Positions 5,152 to 12,177 are shown, counted from the first letter of the stretch. The stretch is 13,695 bases of DNA from Patescibacteria group bacterium (GCA_030916575.1 JAUPWJ010000080.1:1-13695), one strand, 5' to 3'. A program made the numbers and translations. Notes: generated by a model not told the origin, from the sequence alone.

Positions 5152-6174
5152 ATGACAAATTCAAATGAACAGAGTTTAAATCCTTATCCATTCAAGCTTT
5201 TTGGAAGTCCTAGTGGGACAAATCTTTTTTTAGCCGAAGAAGTAGCTAAACAATTAAATACAATATTGGAGGGAGTTTCATATAAAGATTTTAGTGACGG
5301 GAGTTTTATCGCTCATCACACTGAGTCTATTCGTGATTGTGATGTTTATTTAATATTACAACCAAGATTTGGTAATAAAGAAATACTAAGCTATGACTTG
5401 GATGAATGTGAGTCTATGGTCTATGCCTTAAAACAAGGAGAGCCGAATCGTATTACAGTCATTGTGCCGTGTTTACCTTATGCTAGGCAAGATAAATCTT
5501 CAAATTATAGAGAACCAATACTTGTTCAAAAAGTTCCAATGCGTCTTCAAATGGCTGGAGCGGACAAACTCGTTGTTCTTAAATTACACAATCCTAGTAG
5601 TTATAATGCTCATCCACTCACTATACCAATAGTAAATATTGAAACTAGTAATCTTTTAATTAATCAAATAAAGTCTAAGGGTTTTAATCTGGAAGAATTT
5701 AAAATTGTAGCACCAGACTTAGGAGCCGCACCATTTTGTAGAAAATTAGCTCAAGCTCTCGGTATTCCGAGTAATATTGTGATTATAAATAAATTCAGAG
5801 ACCCAAAGTCTGCAAATCAAAGTGAAGTTATGGAAGTTATAGGTGATGCTAATAACTTTCATTGTATTATTCCTGACGACTTAGCAGATACTTGTGGAAC
5901 TGCTGTGAAAACTTTCAAAGCATTGAAAGACAGAGGTGCCAAAGATATTTATTTCACAGCTATTCACGGTGTACTTACGGGTAAGGCTGTGGAGAATTTA
6001 AATTCTGCAGATTTTAAAGAAGTTTGGTTCTCTGACACTTGTGATTTTACTGAGAAAGAAAAATTAATAAAAAATCTACAAATAATGCCTACTGCAAACT
6101 TAATTGCTAAAGTTATTGATAATTTACATAATGGAAAATCCATTACTGATTTATCGAAAAACGGAGATAATTAG
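5152..6174 (+). CDS. prs: Ribose-phosphate pyrophosphokinase (PRPP synthetase)
   Basis: 340 residues, slightly longer than the usual 310-320. It makes PRPP from ribose 5-phosphate and ATP for nucleotide (and Trp/His) synthesis or salvage. Recognisable landmarks: FSDGS (47-51), PYARQDKSS (109-117), the catalytic-loop His146 in KLHNPSS, VAPDLGAAPFCRKLA (186-200), the PRPP loop DDLADTCGT (242-250), and IHGVLTGKAVENL (271-283). Several positions differ from standard Prs: PDLGAA replaces PDxGG, the loop reads INKFRDP instead of KRR-type, and there is an N-terminal extension of about 10 residues. So this is a divergent Prs rather than a classical class I enzyme. It has its own near-leaderless promoter after a terminator and is followed by an orphan gene with separate promoter signals. 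Confidence 0.87.
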   Translation: MTNSNEQSLNPYPFKLFGSPSGTNLFLAEEVAKQLNTILEGVSYKDFSDGSFIAHHTESIRDCDVYLILQPRFGNKEILSYDLDECESMVYALKQGEPNRITVIVPCLPYARQDKSSNYREPILVQKVPMRLQMAGADKLVVLKLHNPSSYNAHPLTIPIVNIETSNLLINQIKSKGFNLEEFKIVAPDLGAAPFCRKLAQALGIPSNIVIINKFRDPKSANQSEVMEVIGDANNFHCIIPDDLADTCGTAVKTFKALKDRGAKDIYFTAIHGVLTGKAVENLNSADFKEVWFSDTCDFTEKEKLIKNLQIMPTANLIAKVIDNLHNGKSITDLSKNGDN

Positions 6175-6176
6175 CA

Positions 6177-6220
6177 TTTGACTAAAGTTTCTGTACATTA
6201 TAGAGTTTAGTTCTAAACTC
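6177..6220 (+). promoter_or_regulatory. Promoter with an 18-base palindrome
   Basis: TTGACT (6178-6183) and a -10-like TATAGA (6199-6204) precede the 137-aa gene with short spacing. Directly downstream, GAGTTTAGTTCTAAACTC (6203-6220) has perfect 8-base arms around TT and lies over the expected start point, 8 bases before the ATG, an operator position. The -35 sits in TTGACTAAAGT, the same 11-mer found in the promoter of the YerC-like regulator (12627-12617, minus strand). Confidence 0.45.
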
Positions 6221-6228
6221 TTCGTAAA

Positions 6229-6642
6229 ATGAAAATAATATTTATTAACCCGTTGAACTTAACTCAACAAGGATTAGGTGCTGCGATAAAACACATCAAA
6301 CGAACAATGTATCCTGCACATGGAGCTTACCAACCACAGGTGATAGCCGTTAAAAACTCTGATTTGATGGAGAAAACTCATCAAATTGCTACTGCATTGG
6401 GATATAACTTACCCCAGGAGTTTTTTTTCGGCTGGAGAATAGAGTCAGCTGAAGACGACTTTATCAAAACACTCTTACTGACCATTAGTGAGAAAACTCA
6501 CGACTTAATTGTAGTTGTGGTAAATTACAACTCTAATGAAGAAGTTACTGTTTTATGTGACAAGATAGGGTTAGTAGCATCACAAACAGCAATCCCTAAA
6601 TTTACATCACAGGGAAAATTTGATCTTGCTATTGTAGGATGA
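6229..6642 (+). CDS. Orphan protein, possible degenerate histidine-phosphatase fold
   Basis: 137 residues with no signal peptide or membrane segment. The order of segments resembles SixA/phosphoglycerate-mutase-like histidine phosphatases: strand KIIFINPLN (2-10), LTQQGLGAAIKHI like their LTxxGxxQA helix, PQVIAVKNSDLMEKTHQIATALG like their P-x-hydrophobic-xSSPxxRAxxTAxxhAxxLG segment, and LIVVVVNYNSNEEVTVL like LLVGHNPxhxxL. The catalytic pieces are all replaced: RHG is INP, the SSPxxR arginine is lost, and GHN is VNYN. If the match is real it is a catalytically dead relative. This is pattern recognition by eye and uncertain. It lies between prs and a terminator as a single-gene unit with an operator-like palindrome. 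Confidence 0.65.
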   Translation: MKIIFINPLNLTQQGLGAAIKHIKRTMYPAHGAYQPQVIAVKNSDLMEKTHQIATALGYNLPQEFFFGWRIESAEDDFIKTLLLTISEKTHDLIVVVVNYNSNEEVTVLCDKIGLVASQTAIPKFTSQGKFDLAIVG

Positions 6643-6658
6643 GTAAAGAGTAAAGCAT

Positions 6659-6696
6659 AGAAGGAGGATCTATAAACGATTCTCCTTCTTTTTTTA
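6659..6696 (+). terminator. Strong intrinsic terminator before aspS
   Basis: A 12-bp stem, AGAAGGAGGATC (6659-6670) with GATTCTCCTTCT (6678-6689) and one G-T pair, has a 7-base loop and is followed by seven T (6690-6696). It ends the transcript of the 137-aa gene. Confidence 0.9.
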
Positions 6697-6707
6697 TTTA
6701 TTTAAAA

Positions 6708-6716
6708 TGGTATACT
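6708..6716 (+). promoter_or_regulatory. Extended -10 promoter of aspS
   Basis: TGGTATACT (6708-6716) fits the extended -10 TGnTATAAT and ends 8 bases before the aspS ATG, so the message should be leaderless or have a 1-2 base leader. This also supports the start at 6725 over the next ATG (6743). Confidence 0.6.
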
Positions 6717-6724
6717 AAAAATCT

Positions 6725-8140
6725 ATGCAAAATCGAGTATATATGAAGGATTTAAAAGATAATATCGGTAAAGAAGTCATCGTAGCTGGGTGGGTGGATA
6801 TAAGACGCGACCAAGGTAAGATGGTATTTTTTGATTTCAGGGACATGACTGGAAAGGTACAATGTGTTGTTTTGCCAAATCACGCCGAAGCTATAGAAAA
6901 AGCAAAGGAAATACGCCCTGAATGGGTTTTAAAAGTTTCAGGTATTGTAAATAAAAGACCTGAAAAGAATGTCAAAGCTGATGTATTAAATGGTGACGTA
7001 GAGTTGGAAGTAACTGGGATAGAAGTTCTAAATAAAGCAGATACTGCACCTTTCGCTATTAACGAAGACACGGCAAATGTAAATGAGGATTTAAGGATGC
7101 AATATAAATATTTAGATTTACGAACTGATAGAATGCAGAAGAATATTCGGATGCGTCATAAAATAGTAAAACTTATTAGGGATTATCTTGATAAGGAAAA
7201 TTTTACAGAAGTAGAAACTCCAATACTTACAAAATCCACTCCTGAAGGAGCGCGCGACTACGTTGTTCCTTCTAGAATTTGGCAAGGAAAATTTTATGCA
7301 CTTCCACAGTCTCCTCAACAATATAAACAGCTTTTAATGGCTGGTGGCATAGAGAGGTATTTTCAAATTGCAAAATGCATGCGCGATGAAGATACAAGAG
7401 GAGATAGACAACCAGAATTTACTCAATTTGATTTGGAAATGAGTTTCGTGGAAAGAGAAGATGTGATGGCATTAAACGAAAAATTACTCATAAATATTGT
7501 TCAAACATTATATCCAGAGAAAAAAATTCAAGAAATTCCATTCCCTAGAATTACATATAAAGAAGCTATGGAAAAATACGGCAATGATAGACCTGATTTT
7601 AGAAATGATAAAGAAGATAAAAACTTACTTGCATTTGGTTGGGTTGTAGATTTTCCTTTCTTTGAAAGGACAGACAAATCAGATAATCCTCAAGCAGAAG
7701 GTGAGTGGACATTTACTCACAATCCTTTTTCTCGTCCTAAAGATGAACACATGCCAAATTTAATGGAGAAAAAAGATATTTCAAATATTTTAACTAGTCA
7801 ATACGATATTATTTTAAATGGTTATGAGATTGGTGGAGGAAGTATTAGAAATCATGAATATGAAGCTCTACAAAAAGTCTTTGAAATTCTTGGACATAAA
7901 ATTGAAGATATTGAAAAGAATTTTGGACATATGCTTCATGCATTTAAAACTGGTACTCCACCGCATGGAGGTATAGCTTGGGGCTTAGATAGGCTTGTAA
8001 TGCTTTTACAAAATGAACCTAACATTCGTGAAGTTATGGCATTTCCAAAGTCAGGTGAAGGTAAAGACTTAATGATGAATTCTCCATCAGAAATTTCCGA
8101 AAAACAACTAAAAGAATTAGATATTAAATTAAGTAAATAA
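6725..8140 (+). CDS. aspS: Aspartyl-tRNA synthetase, bacterial type without GAD domain
   Basis: 471 residues against about 590 for standard bacterial AspRS. It charges tRNA with aspartate in the cytoplasm. An N-terminal OB-fold anticodon domain (about 1-105, GWVDIRRDQGKMVFFDFRD) precedes the class II core: motif 1 region FTEVETPILTKSTPEGARDY (160-179), bacterial-type LPQSPQQYKQLLM, motif 2 MRDEDTRGDRQPEFTQFDLE (219-238), and motif 3 GGIAWGLDRLVML (415-427). After DRPDFR (288-293) the chain goes almost directly to LAFGWVVDFP, where bacterial enzymes carry a GAD insert of roughly 100-120 residues. Residue 30 (RRDQG), in a loop linked to tRNA discrimination in Pseudomonas, is Gln instead of the usual His or Leu. 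It is first gene of aspS-HAD-riboflavin kinase. Confidence 0.95.
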   Translation: MQNRVYMKDLKDNIGKEVIVAGWVDIRRDQGKMVFFDFRDMTGKVQCVVLPNHAEAIEKAKEIRPEWVLKVSGIVNKRPEKNVKADVLNGDVELEVTGIEVLNKADTAPFAINEDTANVNEDLRMQYKYLDLRTDRMQKNIRMRHKIVKLIRDYLDKENFTEVETPILTKSTPEGARDYVVPSRIWQGKFYALPQSPQQYKQLLMAGGIERYFQIAKCMRDEDTRGDRQPEFTQFDLEMSFVEREDVMALNEKLLINIVQTLYPEKKIQEIPFPRITYKEAMEKYGNDRPDFRNDKEDKNLLAFGWVVDFPFFERTDKSDNPQAEGEWTFTHNPFSRPKDEHMPNLMEKKDISNILTSQYDIILNGYEIGGGSIRNHEYEALQKVFEILGHKIEDIEKNFGHMLHAFKTGTPPHGGIAWGLDRLVMLLQNEPNIREVMAFPKSGEGKDLMMNSPSEISEKQLKELDIKLSK

Positions 8141-8141
8141 A

Positions 8142-8801
8142 ATGATTAAAGCAGTGATATTTGATATGGATGGACTCTTAATTAATTCGGAGCCTCTTTG
8201 GCGTGAAGCAATAATAAAAATCTTCAACAATTTAGATATACCTTTTACTGAAGAAAATTGTAAAGAAACTATGGGTATGCGTATTGATGAAGTCGTGCAT
8301 TATTGGACTGTAAAATTAAATTTAAAAAATATTGAACACGATAAATTAGTAAATGAAATTGTGGACGAGGTAATTCGTTTAATAAATGAAAAAGGAGAAG
8401 TTTTAGAAGGTGTCCATGAAATAATTAAGCTCATTGGTTTAGAAAATATACCTATGGCTATAGCCTCATCTTCTCCAACAAAATTAATAAATGCAGTTTT
8501 AGAAAAAATAGATATCAAAGAAAAAATGCAAGTAATTTTCTCTGCAGAATTTGAATCTCATGGTAAACCTCATCCAAGTGTTTATATTTCTACAGCAAAT
8601 AAATTGGGTGTGCATCCAAATGAATGTTTGGCATTTGAAGACTCACCAAATGGTGTACTTTCTGCTAAATCTGCGAAAATTAAGTGCGTAGCTGTGCCAG
8701 AACATTCAATGCAAGGAGATAAAAGATACGGTATTGCTGACTTAGTAATTCATTCCTTAAAAGATTTTACTTTGGAACATCTTAAAACTTTAGAGAAATA
8801 A
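8142..8801 (+). CDS. HAD-family phosphatase, HxpB/YniC-like
   Basis: 219 residues, a cytoplasmic HAD phosphatase with a helical cap (subfamily I). Motif I is FDMDGLLINSEPLW (7-20) with nucleophile Asp8 and Asp10, motif II is ASSSPT (108-113), Lys142 in HGKPHPSVY is motif III, and FEDSPNG (165-171) is motif IV. The cap and overall line-up resemble E. coli YniC/HxpB (sugar phosphatase), also related to beta-phosphoglucomutase-type enzymes. It starts one base after aspS and its TAA overlaps the ATG of riboflavin kinase (TAATG), so it is translationally coupled to a flavokinase. That pairing makes FMN or another small phosphoester a candidate substrate, although sequence alone cannot decide. All catalytic residues are present. 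Confidence 0.9.
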   Translation: MIKAVIFDMDGLLINSEPLWREAIIKIFNNLDIPFTEENCKETMGMRIDEVVHYWTVKLNLKNIEHDKLVNEIVDEVIRLINEKGEVLEGVHEIIKLIGLENIPMAIASSSPTKLINAVLEKIDIKEKMQVIFSAEFESHGKPHPSVYISTANKLGVHPNECLAFEDSPNGVLSAKSAKIKCVAVPEHSMQGDKRYGIADLVIHSLKDFTLEHLKTLEK

Positions 8802-9157
8802 TGAATTCTATTATAAAAGGTAAAGTCATAAAAGGTGATGGGTATGGTAAGAAAATCGGCTACCCAACTATTAATATCGATAGACGAAACTTTTTAAGTC
8901 TTAAAGAGAAACCAGATTTTGGTGTTTATGCAGGAGTTGTTGAATTGGAAAATAAAAAATACAGAGCAGGGATAATTATAGGCCCACTGGACAAAAAAAG
9001 AAAACCAAAAATTGAAGCTCATTTAATAGGATACAAGAGTAACGCTTATGGAAAGAGTGTTGTATTCAATCTTAGGAAATTTATCAGAGAATTTAAACAT
9101 TTTAAAACGGAAAAAGAATTAATAGCTCAAATTGGTAAAGATTTGAATAAATGCTAG
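8801..9157 (+). CDS. Stand-alone riboflavin kinase
   Basis: 118 residues matching only the C-terminal flavokinase half of bacterial RibF, which phosphorylates riboflavin to FMN with ATP. Signatures are GDGYGKKIGYPTINID (12-27), the nucleotide- and flavin-binding loop, then FGVYAG (40-45), and KIEAHLIGYKSNAYGKSV (70-87) with the presumed catalytic base Glu72. The N-terminal FAD synthetase domain of standard RibF is absent and there is no room for it, because the gene begins at the stop codon of the HAD gene. FAD would have to be made by another enzyme or imported. Its last codons contain the -10 element of the next gene. Confidence 0.9.
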   Translation: MNSIIKGKVIKGDGYGKKIGYPTINIDRRNFLSLKEKPDFGVYAGVVELENKKYRAGIIIGPLDKKRKPKIEAHLIGYKSNAYGKSVVFNLRKFIREFKHFKTEKELIAQIGKDLNKC

Positions 9158-9160
9158 ACT
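9152..9160 (+). promoter_or_regulatory. Extended -10 promoter of the EamA gene
   Basis: TGCTAGACT overlaps the riboflavin kinase stop codon (TAG 9155-9157) and ends 6 bases before the EamA ATG, predicting a leaderless transcript. Confidence 0.45.
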
Positions 9161-9166
9161 AAATCA

Positions 9167-10090
9167 ATGAAAACAGGAAGAAAATCATACATAGGCCCTA
9201 TACTTATCATCGTCGCAGCATTGCTTTGGGCTTTTGATGGAGTTATTCGCAGGAATTTATACTCTTTACCGCCCATAACTATTATATTCTTTGAACACCT
9301 TTTAGGCTTAATTATTCTCTCTCCATTTTTATTTAAATACATTTTCAAAGTTCGTTTTACAAAAAAAGAATGGATTTTACTTTTAGTCATATCTGTATTA
9401 AGCGGACTTCTAGGAACTCTTTGGTTTACGACAGCTTTACTGAAAGTTCATTTTATATCTTTCTCTGTAGTATTTCTTTTACAAAAACTTCAACCAATCT
9501 TTGCTATAACATCAGCATCAATATTTTTGAAAGAAAAACTTGATAAAAGATACATTCTCTGGGCAGTGCTGGCATTGGTCTCTGCATACTTTGTCACATT
9601 TAAAAATGGCGTAGTAAATTTAGAAACAGGTGAGGGGACAATCATAGCCGCAGTTTACGCTCTCGGTGCTGCCTTTGCTTGGGGAACTTCTACTACTTTT
9701 TCTAAAATGCTTTTGGGCACTGTGCGTGCTGAAGTGAGTACTTTCTTTAGATTTCTTTTCACTGTATTACTTGCTTTACCTTTAATTTTTATTTTTAAAC
9801 TAGGTTCTTCTGTAACAGCACCGACAATACCTCAATTTGGACTATTTGCCTTAATCGCAGTCTCTACAGGTATGGTGGCACTTCTTATTTATTATAAAGG
9901 ACTTTCAAAGACTTCTGTCCATGTCGCTACAATTCTCGAGCTCACATTCCCTTTTATTGCAATATTTATAGATAGAGTTTTATATAAAACAGTTTTATCT
10001 CCGTCACAATGGACAGCGGCATTTCTGCTTGTCTTTGCTATATATAAAATAGCTAAATTGAGAGAAAATATTGAAGGAAAAGTGATATAA
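9167..10090 (+). CDS. EamA/DMT-family membrane transporter
   Basis: 307 residues with about ten hydrophobic segments in two repeated EamA halves (about 8-145 and 160-298), the usual arrangement of drug/metabolite transporters of the inner membrane. The first span contains AALLWAFDGVIRR and the end of repeat 1 has FLLQKLQPIFAITSASIFLKEKL (about 102-124), the typical P-x-F-A / E-K pattern. Repeat 2 has ILELTFPFIAIFIDRVL. The C-terminus is short and basic. Substrate cannot be predicted; amino acids or other metabolites are common in the family. It heads a run of three membrane-protein genes and has its own leaderless-type promoter. Confidence 0.9.
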   Translation: MKTGRKSYIGPILIIVAALLWAFDGVIRRNLYSLPPITIIFFEHLLGLIILSPFLFKYIFKVRFTKKEWILLLVISVLSGLLGTLWFTTALLKVHFISFSVVFLLQKLQPIFAITSASIFLKEKLDKRYILWAVLALVSAYFVTFKNGVVNLETGEGTIIAAVYALGAAFAWGTSTTFSKMLLGTVRAEVSTFFRFLFTVLLALPLIFIFKLGSSVTAPTIPQFGLFALIAVSTGMVALLIYYKGLSKTSVHVATILELTFPFIAIFIDRVLYKTVLSPSQWTAAFLLVFAIYKIAKLRENIEGKVI

Positions 10091-10091
10091 T
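10083..10091 (+). promoter_or_regulatory. Extended -10 promoter of the DedA gene
   Basis: TGATATAAT has a perfect TATAAT hexamer preceded by TGn. It overlaps the EamA stop codon and ends 10 bases before the DedA ATG, giving a leader of about 3-4 bases. Confidence 0.6.
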
Positions 10092-10101
10092 ATTTATAAA
10101 C

Positions 10102-10701
10102 ATGGGAACAGAAGAGCTAATAAATCAAATAGGACTTCTCTCGTATTCTGGGGTATGGCTTTTATCTTTCGCTGCGAATGTTATCATACCAATTCCTGAA
10201 GAAGGAATTTTGCTTATTTTAGGATACTTGGCTGGAGGGCCACACTGGAATGGCTTTATTCTTTTTCCTGTTATTTTTACTGGAGTGATAGCATCAGATA
10301 TAACAATTTATCTTTTAGCACGAGGTGGAAATAAATTAATTACAAAGGCTTATAATAAAATATTTGCTTCTCAAGTTGAAAATAAAAAAGCCTGGATTGA
10401 AAAACATATATATAAAGTAATTTTCTTTTCTCGTTTCCTTATTCAACTTCGTTTCTTGGGGCCATTTCTAGCGGGACAAATGAAAGTTCCTTTTAAGAAA
10501 TTTATTCTAGTAGATGCTTTTGCATTAATTATTTATATTCCTCTGTATCTTTCTTTGGGTTGGTATTTTAGAGGTAGAATTGAAGCCATACTAGGTGGTA
10601 TAGGCGTAGTCCGCAATGTTATCGTTACAGTAGTTATAATAATGATTGTTTTACTATTGCTACGAATGTTAAAGAAGAAGTTTTATAAGATAAAAGAATA
10701 A
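10102..10701 (+). CDS. DedA-family (VTT domain) membrane protein
   Basis: 199 residues with the SNARE-associated/VTT architecture: re-entrant segment with IPIPEEGILLILGYLAGG (about 30-47), the conserved SRFLIQLRFLGPFLAGQMKVP stretch (about 111-131) containing the family F/G-P-x-x-A-G region, and two closing hydrophobic spans before a Lys/Arg-rich tail. Family members such as DedA, YqjA and UptA work in membrane homeostasis and undecaprenyl-phosphate or phospholipid translocation. The standard acidic pair is represented by Glu at the PEEG site. It is 2 bases upstream of the LysE-type gene and probably forms an operon with it. Confidence 0.9.
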   Translation: MGTEELINQIGLLSYSGVWLLSFAANVIIPIPEEGILLILGYLAGGPHWNGFILFPVIFTGVIASDITIYLLARGGNKLITKAYNKIFASQVENKKAWIEKHIYKVIFFSRFLIQLRFLGPFLAGQMKVPFKKFILVDAFALIIYIPLYLSLGWYFRGRIEAILGGIGVVRNVIVTVVIIMIVLLLLRMLKKKFYKIKE

Positions 10702-10703
10702 TT

Positions 10704-11345
10704 ATGACTCCATTCTTAGCACAATTTGCAATAGTCGCAGTGGCTCACCTATTGGCTTTGATAAGCCCTGGGCCGGACTTTATTGTAGTTAGTAAAAATA
10801 GTTTATCTTATTCTAGAAAAATCGGTATTTACACAGCACTTGGTGTGGCTCTCGGTATAAGTATCCACGTTTTCTACTCTTTAGTTGGTATTGGTTTTAT
10901 TATTTCAAAATCAATATTAGTATTTAATCTAATCAAAATACTTGGTGCTTGTTATCTTATATTTATTGGTTATAAAATGTTGAGATCTAAACCATCAAAA
11001 GCTTCTGATACAAACTTAGTTGTAGAAGAAAATCAAAAAAGTAATTTTACCCCATTCTCCGCAGTGAAAAATGGTTTTCTGGTAAATGTTTTAAATCCAA
11101 AAGCGACATTATTTTTCGTAGCATTATTTACACAGGTTATCGTTCCTAATACACCACAATTCGTAAAGATAATTTATGGTATTGAAATGATGCTTGCTAC
11201 CTTTATCTGGTTTACTTTCGTGTCTCATTTATTTTCTCATAAAACTTTCAAAGAGAAGATTTTTAAATGGAGGCATGTTGTTGATAGGGTGACAGGTGTG
11301 GTATTAATAGCTATTGGTTTAAAAGTCCTTATTAGTAGTAGATAA
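10704..11345 (+). CDS. LysE-family amino-acid exporter
   Basis: 213 residues with about six hydrophobic segments, the size and topology of LysE/RhtB translocators of the inner membrane. Signatures are LALISPGPDFIVVSKNSLSY (17-36), the family's conserved SPGPD segment after the first span, GIYTALGVALGISIH, and NVLNPKATLFFVALF (about 128-142). The substrate is probably an amino acid or small metabolite and is not predictable from sequence. A link to the Arg and Trp sensing elsewhere in this window is tempting but unsupported. It starts 2 bases after the DedA stop codon with no visible Shine-Dalgarno, so it is likely co-transcribed. Confidence 0.9.
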   Translation: MTPFLAQFAIVAVAHLLALISPGPDFIVVSKNSLSYSRKIGIYTALGVALGISIHVFYSLVGIGFIISKSILVFNLIKILGACYLIFIGYKMLRSKPSKASDTNLVVEENQKSNFTPFSAVKNGFLVNVLNPKATLFFVALFTQVIVPNTPQFVKIIYGIEMMLATFIWFTFVSHLFSHKTFKEKIFKWRHVVDRVTGVVLIAIGLKVLISSR

Positions 11346-11357
11346 TTAATTAAATTT

Positions 11358-11687
11358 ATGACTGACTTATTAAAAAAAACATGTGGACCGTGCGAGAAGA
11401 AAACTAAATCTTTTGAAAAGGCTGAAGCACAAGATTATTTAGCGCAAGTGGAAGGCTGGGTTTTGAATGAAGAAGGAACTCAAATCTCCAAAGAATTTAA
11501 ATTCGCTGACTTTATTGGTGCGATAAATTTCGTGAACCTCGTCGCTGACCTAGCTGAGATGGAAGGACATCACCCAGACATTCATGTCTTTTACAACAAA
11601 GTCCGCTTAGATCTTTCCACTCATGCAATAAAAGGCCTATCCGAGAACGACTTCATCCTAGCCGCAAAAATTAATGCACATAAATAA
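11358..11687 (+). CDS. 4a-hydroxytetrahydrobiopterin dehydratase (pterin-4a-carbinolamine dehydratase)
   Basis: 109 residues, the usual small single-domain enzyme, which dehydrates 4a-hydroxytetrahydropterin formed by aromatic amino-acid hydroxylases. The active-site signature is present: EGHHPDIHVFYNKV (69-82), with the His71-His72-Pro motif, and LSTHAIKGLSENDF (86-99), with the third His (His89). The N-terminal CGPCEKKT resembles the CxPC start common in this family. No aromatic amino-acid hydroxylase or pterin gene is in the window, so its partner is unknown; a moonlighting or molybdopterin-linked role has been suggested for such orphans. It follows the LysE gene by 12 bases; a weak GATAAT (11341-11346) precedes it. 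Confidence 0.92.
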   Translation: MTDLLKKTCGPCEKKTKSFEKAEAQDYLAQVEGWVLNEEGTQISKEFKFADFIGAINFVNLVADLAEMEGHHPDIHVFYNKVRLDLSTHAIKGLSENDFILAAKINAHK

Positions 11688-11718
11688 AAAAGACTTGAGT
11701 TAAAAACTACAAGTCTTT
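11681..11718 (-). terminator. Intrinsic terminator for the small minus-strand gene pair
   Basis: A 9-bp stem pairs AAAGACTTG (11689-11697) with CAAGTCTTT (11710-11718). On the minus strand it is followed by a T-rich run (about 11688-11681). On the plus strand it is followed by CGGTATTC, so it works poorly for the convergent dehydratase gene, whose stop codon it overlaps on the minus-strand T-run side. Confidence 0.65.
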
Positions 11719-11730
11719 CGGTATTCTTAA

Positions 11731-11928
11731 TTACATGTAAAATGGTAGAAAGTGAAACCCTATATTTGGTGTTTTGAAATCAGGATTTAATTTTATTTTC
11801 CCGCACTTGCAACGAAGTACCCTCGGTGAATTTTCAAATGGATCAGCAAAGAAAATACACACATGAGCTACTTCTCTGAATTTTTCTTCTTGAGAAGCTG
11901 AAATAGTATTTTCAATGTCCGTCTTCAT
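11731..11928 (-). CDS. 65-aa Cys-containing protein, second of an overlapping pair
   Basis: Begins inside the stop codon of the upstream 66-aa gene (ATGA overlap at 11925-11928), a sign of translational coupling and the main reason to believe both are genes. It holds a CKCGK element (about 40-44) following a FENSPRVLR segment, plus one isolated Cys in VAHVCIFFADPF (about 21-32), so it could contribute to a zinc site. No signal peptide or membrane span. I do not recognise the family. It ends 13 bases before a terminator stem that works on this strand. Confidence 0.55.
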   Translation of the reverse strand: MKTDIENTISASQEEKFREVAHVCIFFADPFENSPRVLRCKCGKIKLNPDFKTPNIGFHFLPFYM

Positions 11929-12125
11929 ATGCTGGAATTTTTTCCTGAACCCTCACAAGGAATATCTACAATATTCCTTAGATGAACATTCTCACTAATA
12001 CCATCTTCTTCATTTTCGGTATTAGGTTTCATTCGAAGATGCGATGAGAACACAAATTCTCCTTTGTTTTTTGTTTCCTCTATACAAATTTCTTTTCTGC
12101 ATTTTGGACAAATACCTGTTTTCAT
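11925..12125 (-). CDS. 66-aa protein with possible zinc-knuckle layout
   Basis: Starts CPKCRKEIC (6-14), has a His near residue 29 (SSHLR), and ends with PCEGSGK (about 56-62). The order CxxC, His, CxGSG resembles small single-zinc proteins common in phage and mobile-element genomes, but the assignment is by eye. It overlaps the following gene by the ATGA arrangement. The upstream 110 bases hold the terminator of the YerC-like gene; no convincing promoter was found, with only weak AT-rich hexamers near 12134-12139. The A-rich leader has no Shine-Dalgarno. Confidence 0.55.
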   Translation of the reverse strand: MKTGICPKCRKEICIEETKNKGEFVFSSHLRMKPNTENEEDGISENVHLRNIVDIPCEGSGKNSSI

Positions 12126-12177
12126 TTTTATTAAATTTACAATTTACAAAATATACACCTGTTCTGGGACATAAATG

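Noticed and set aside
12140..12172. 10-codon minus-strand frame with two Cys codons before the 66-aa gene, considered as a third attenuator leader
   Set aside because: It lies downstream of the nearby terminator, not upstream; no promoter ends 6-10 bases before it, the Cys codons are not adjacent, and no alternative pairing was found.
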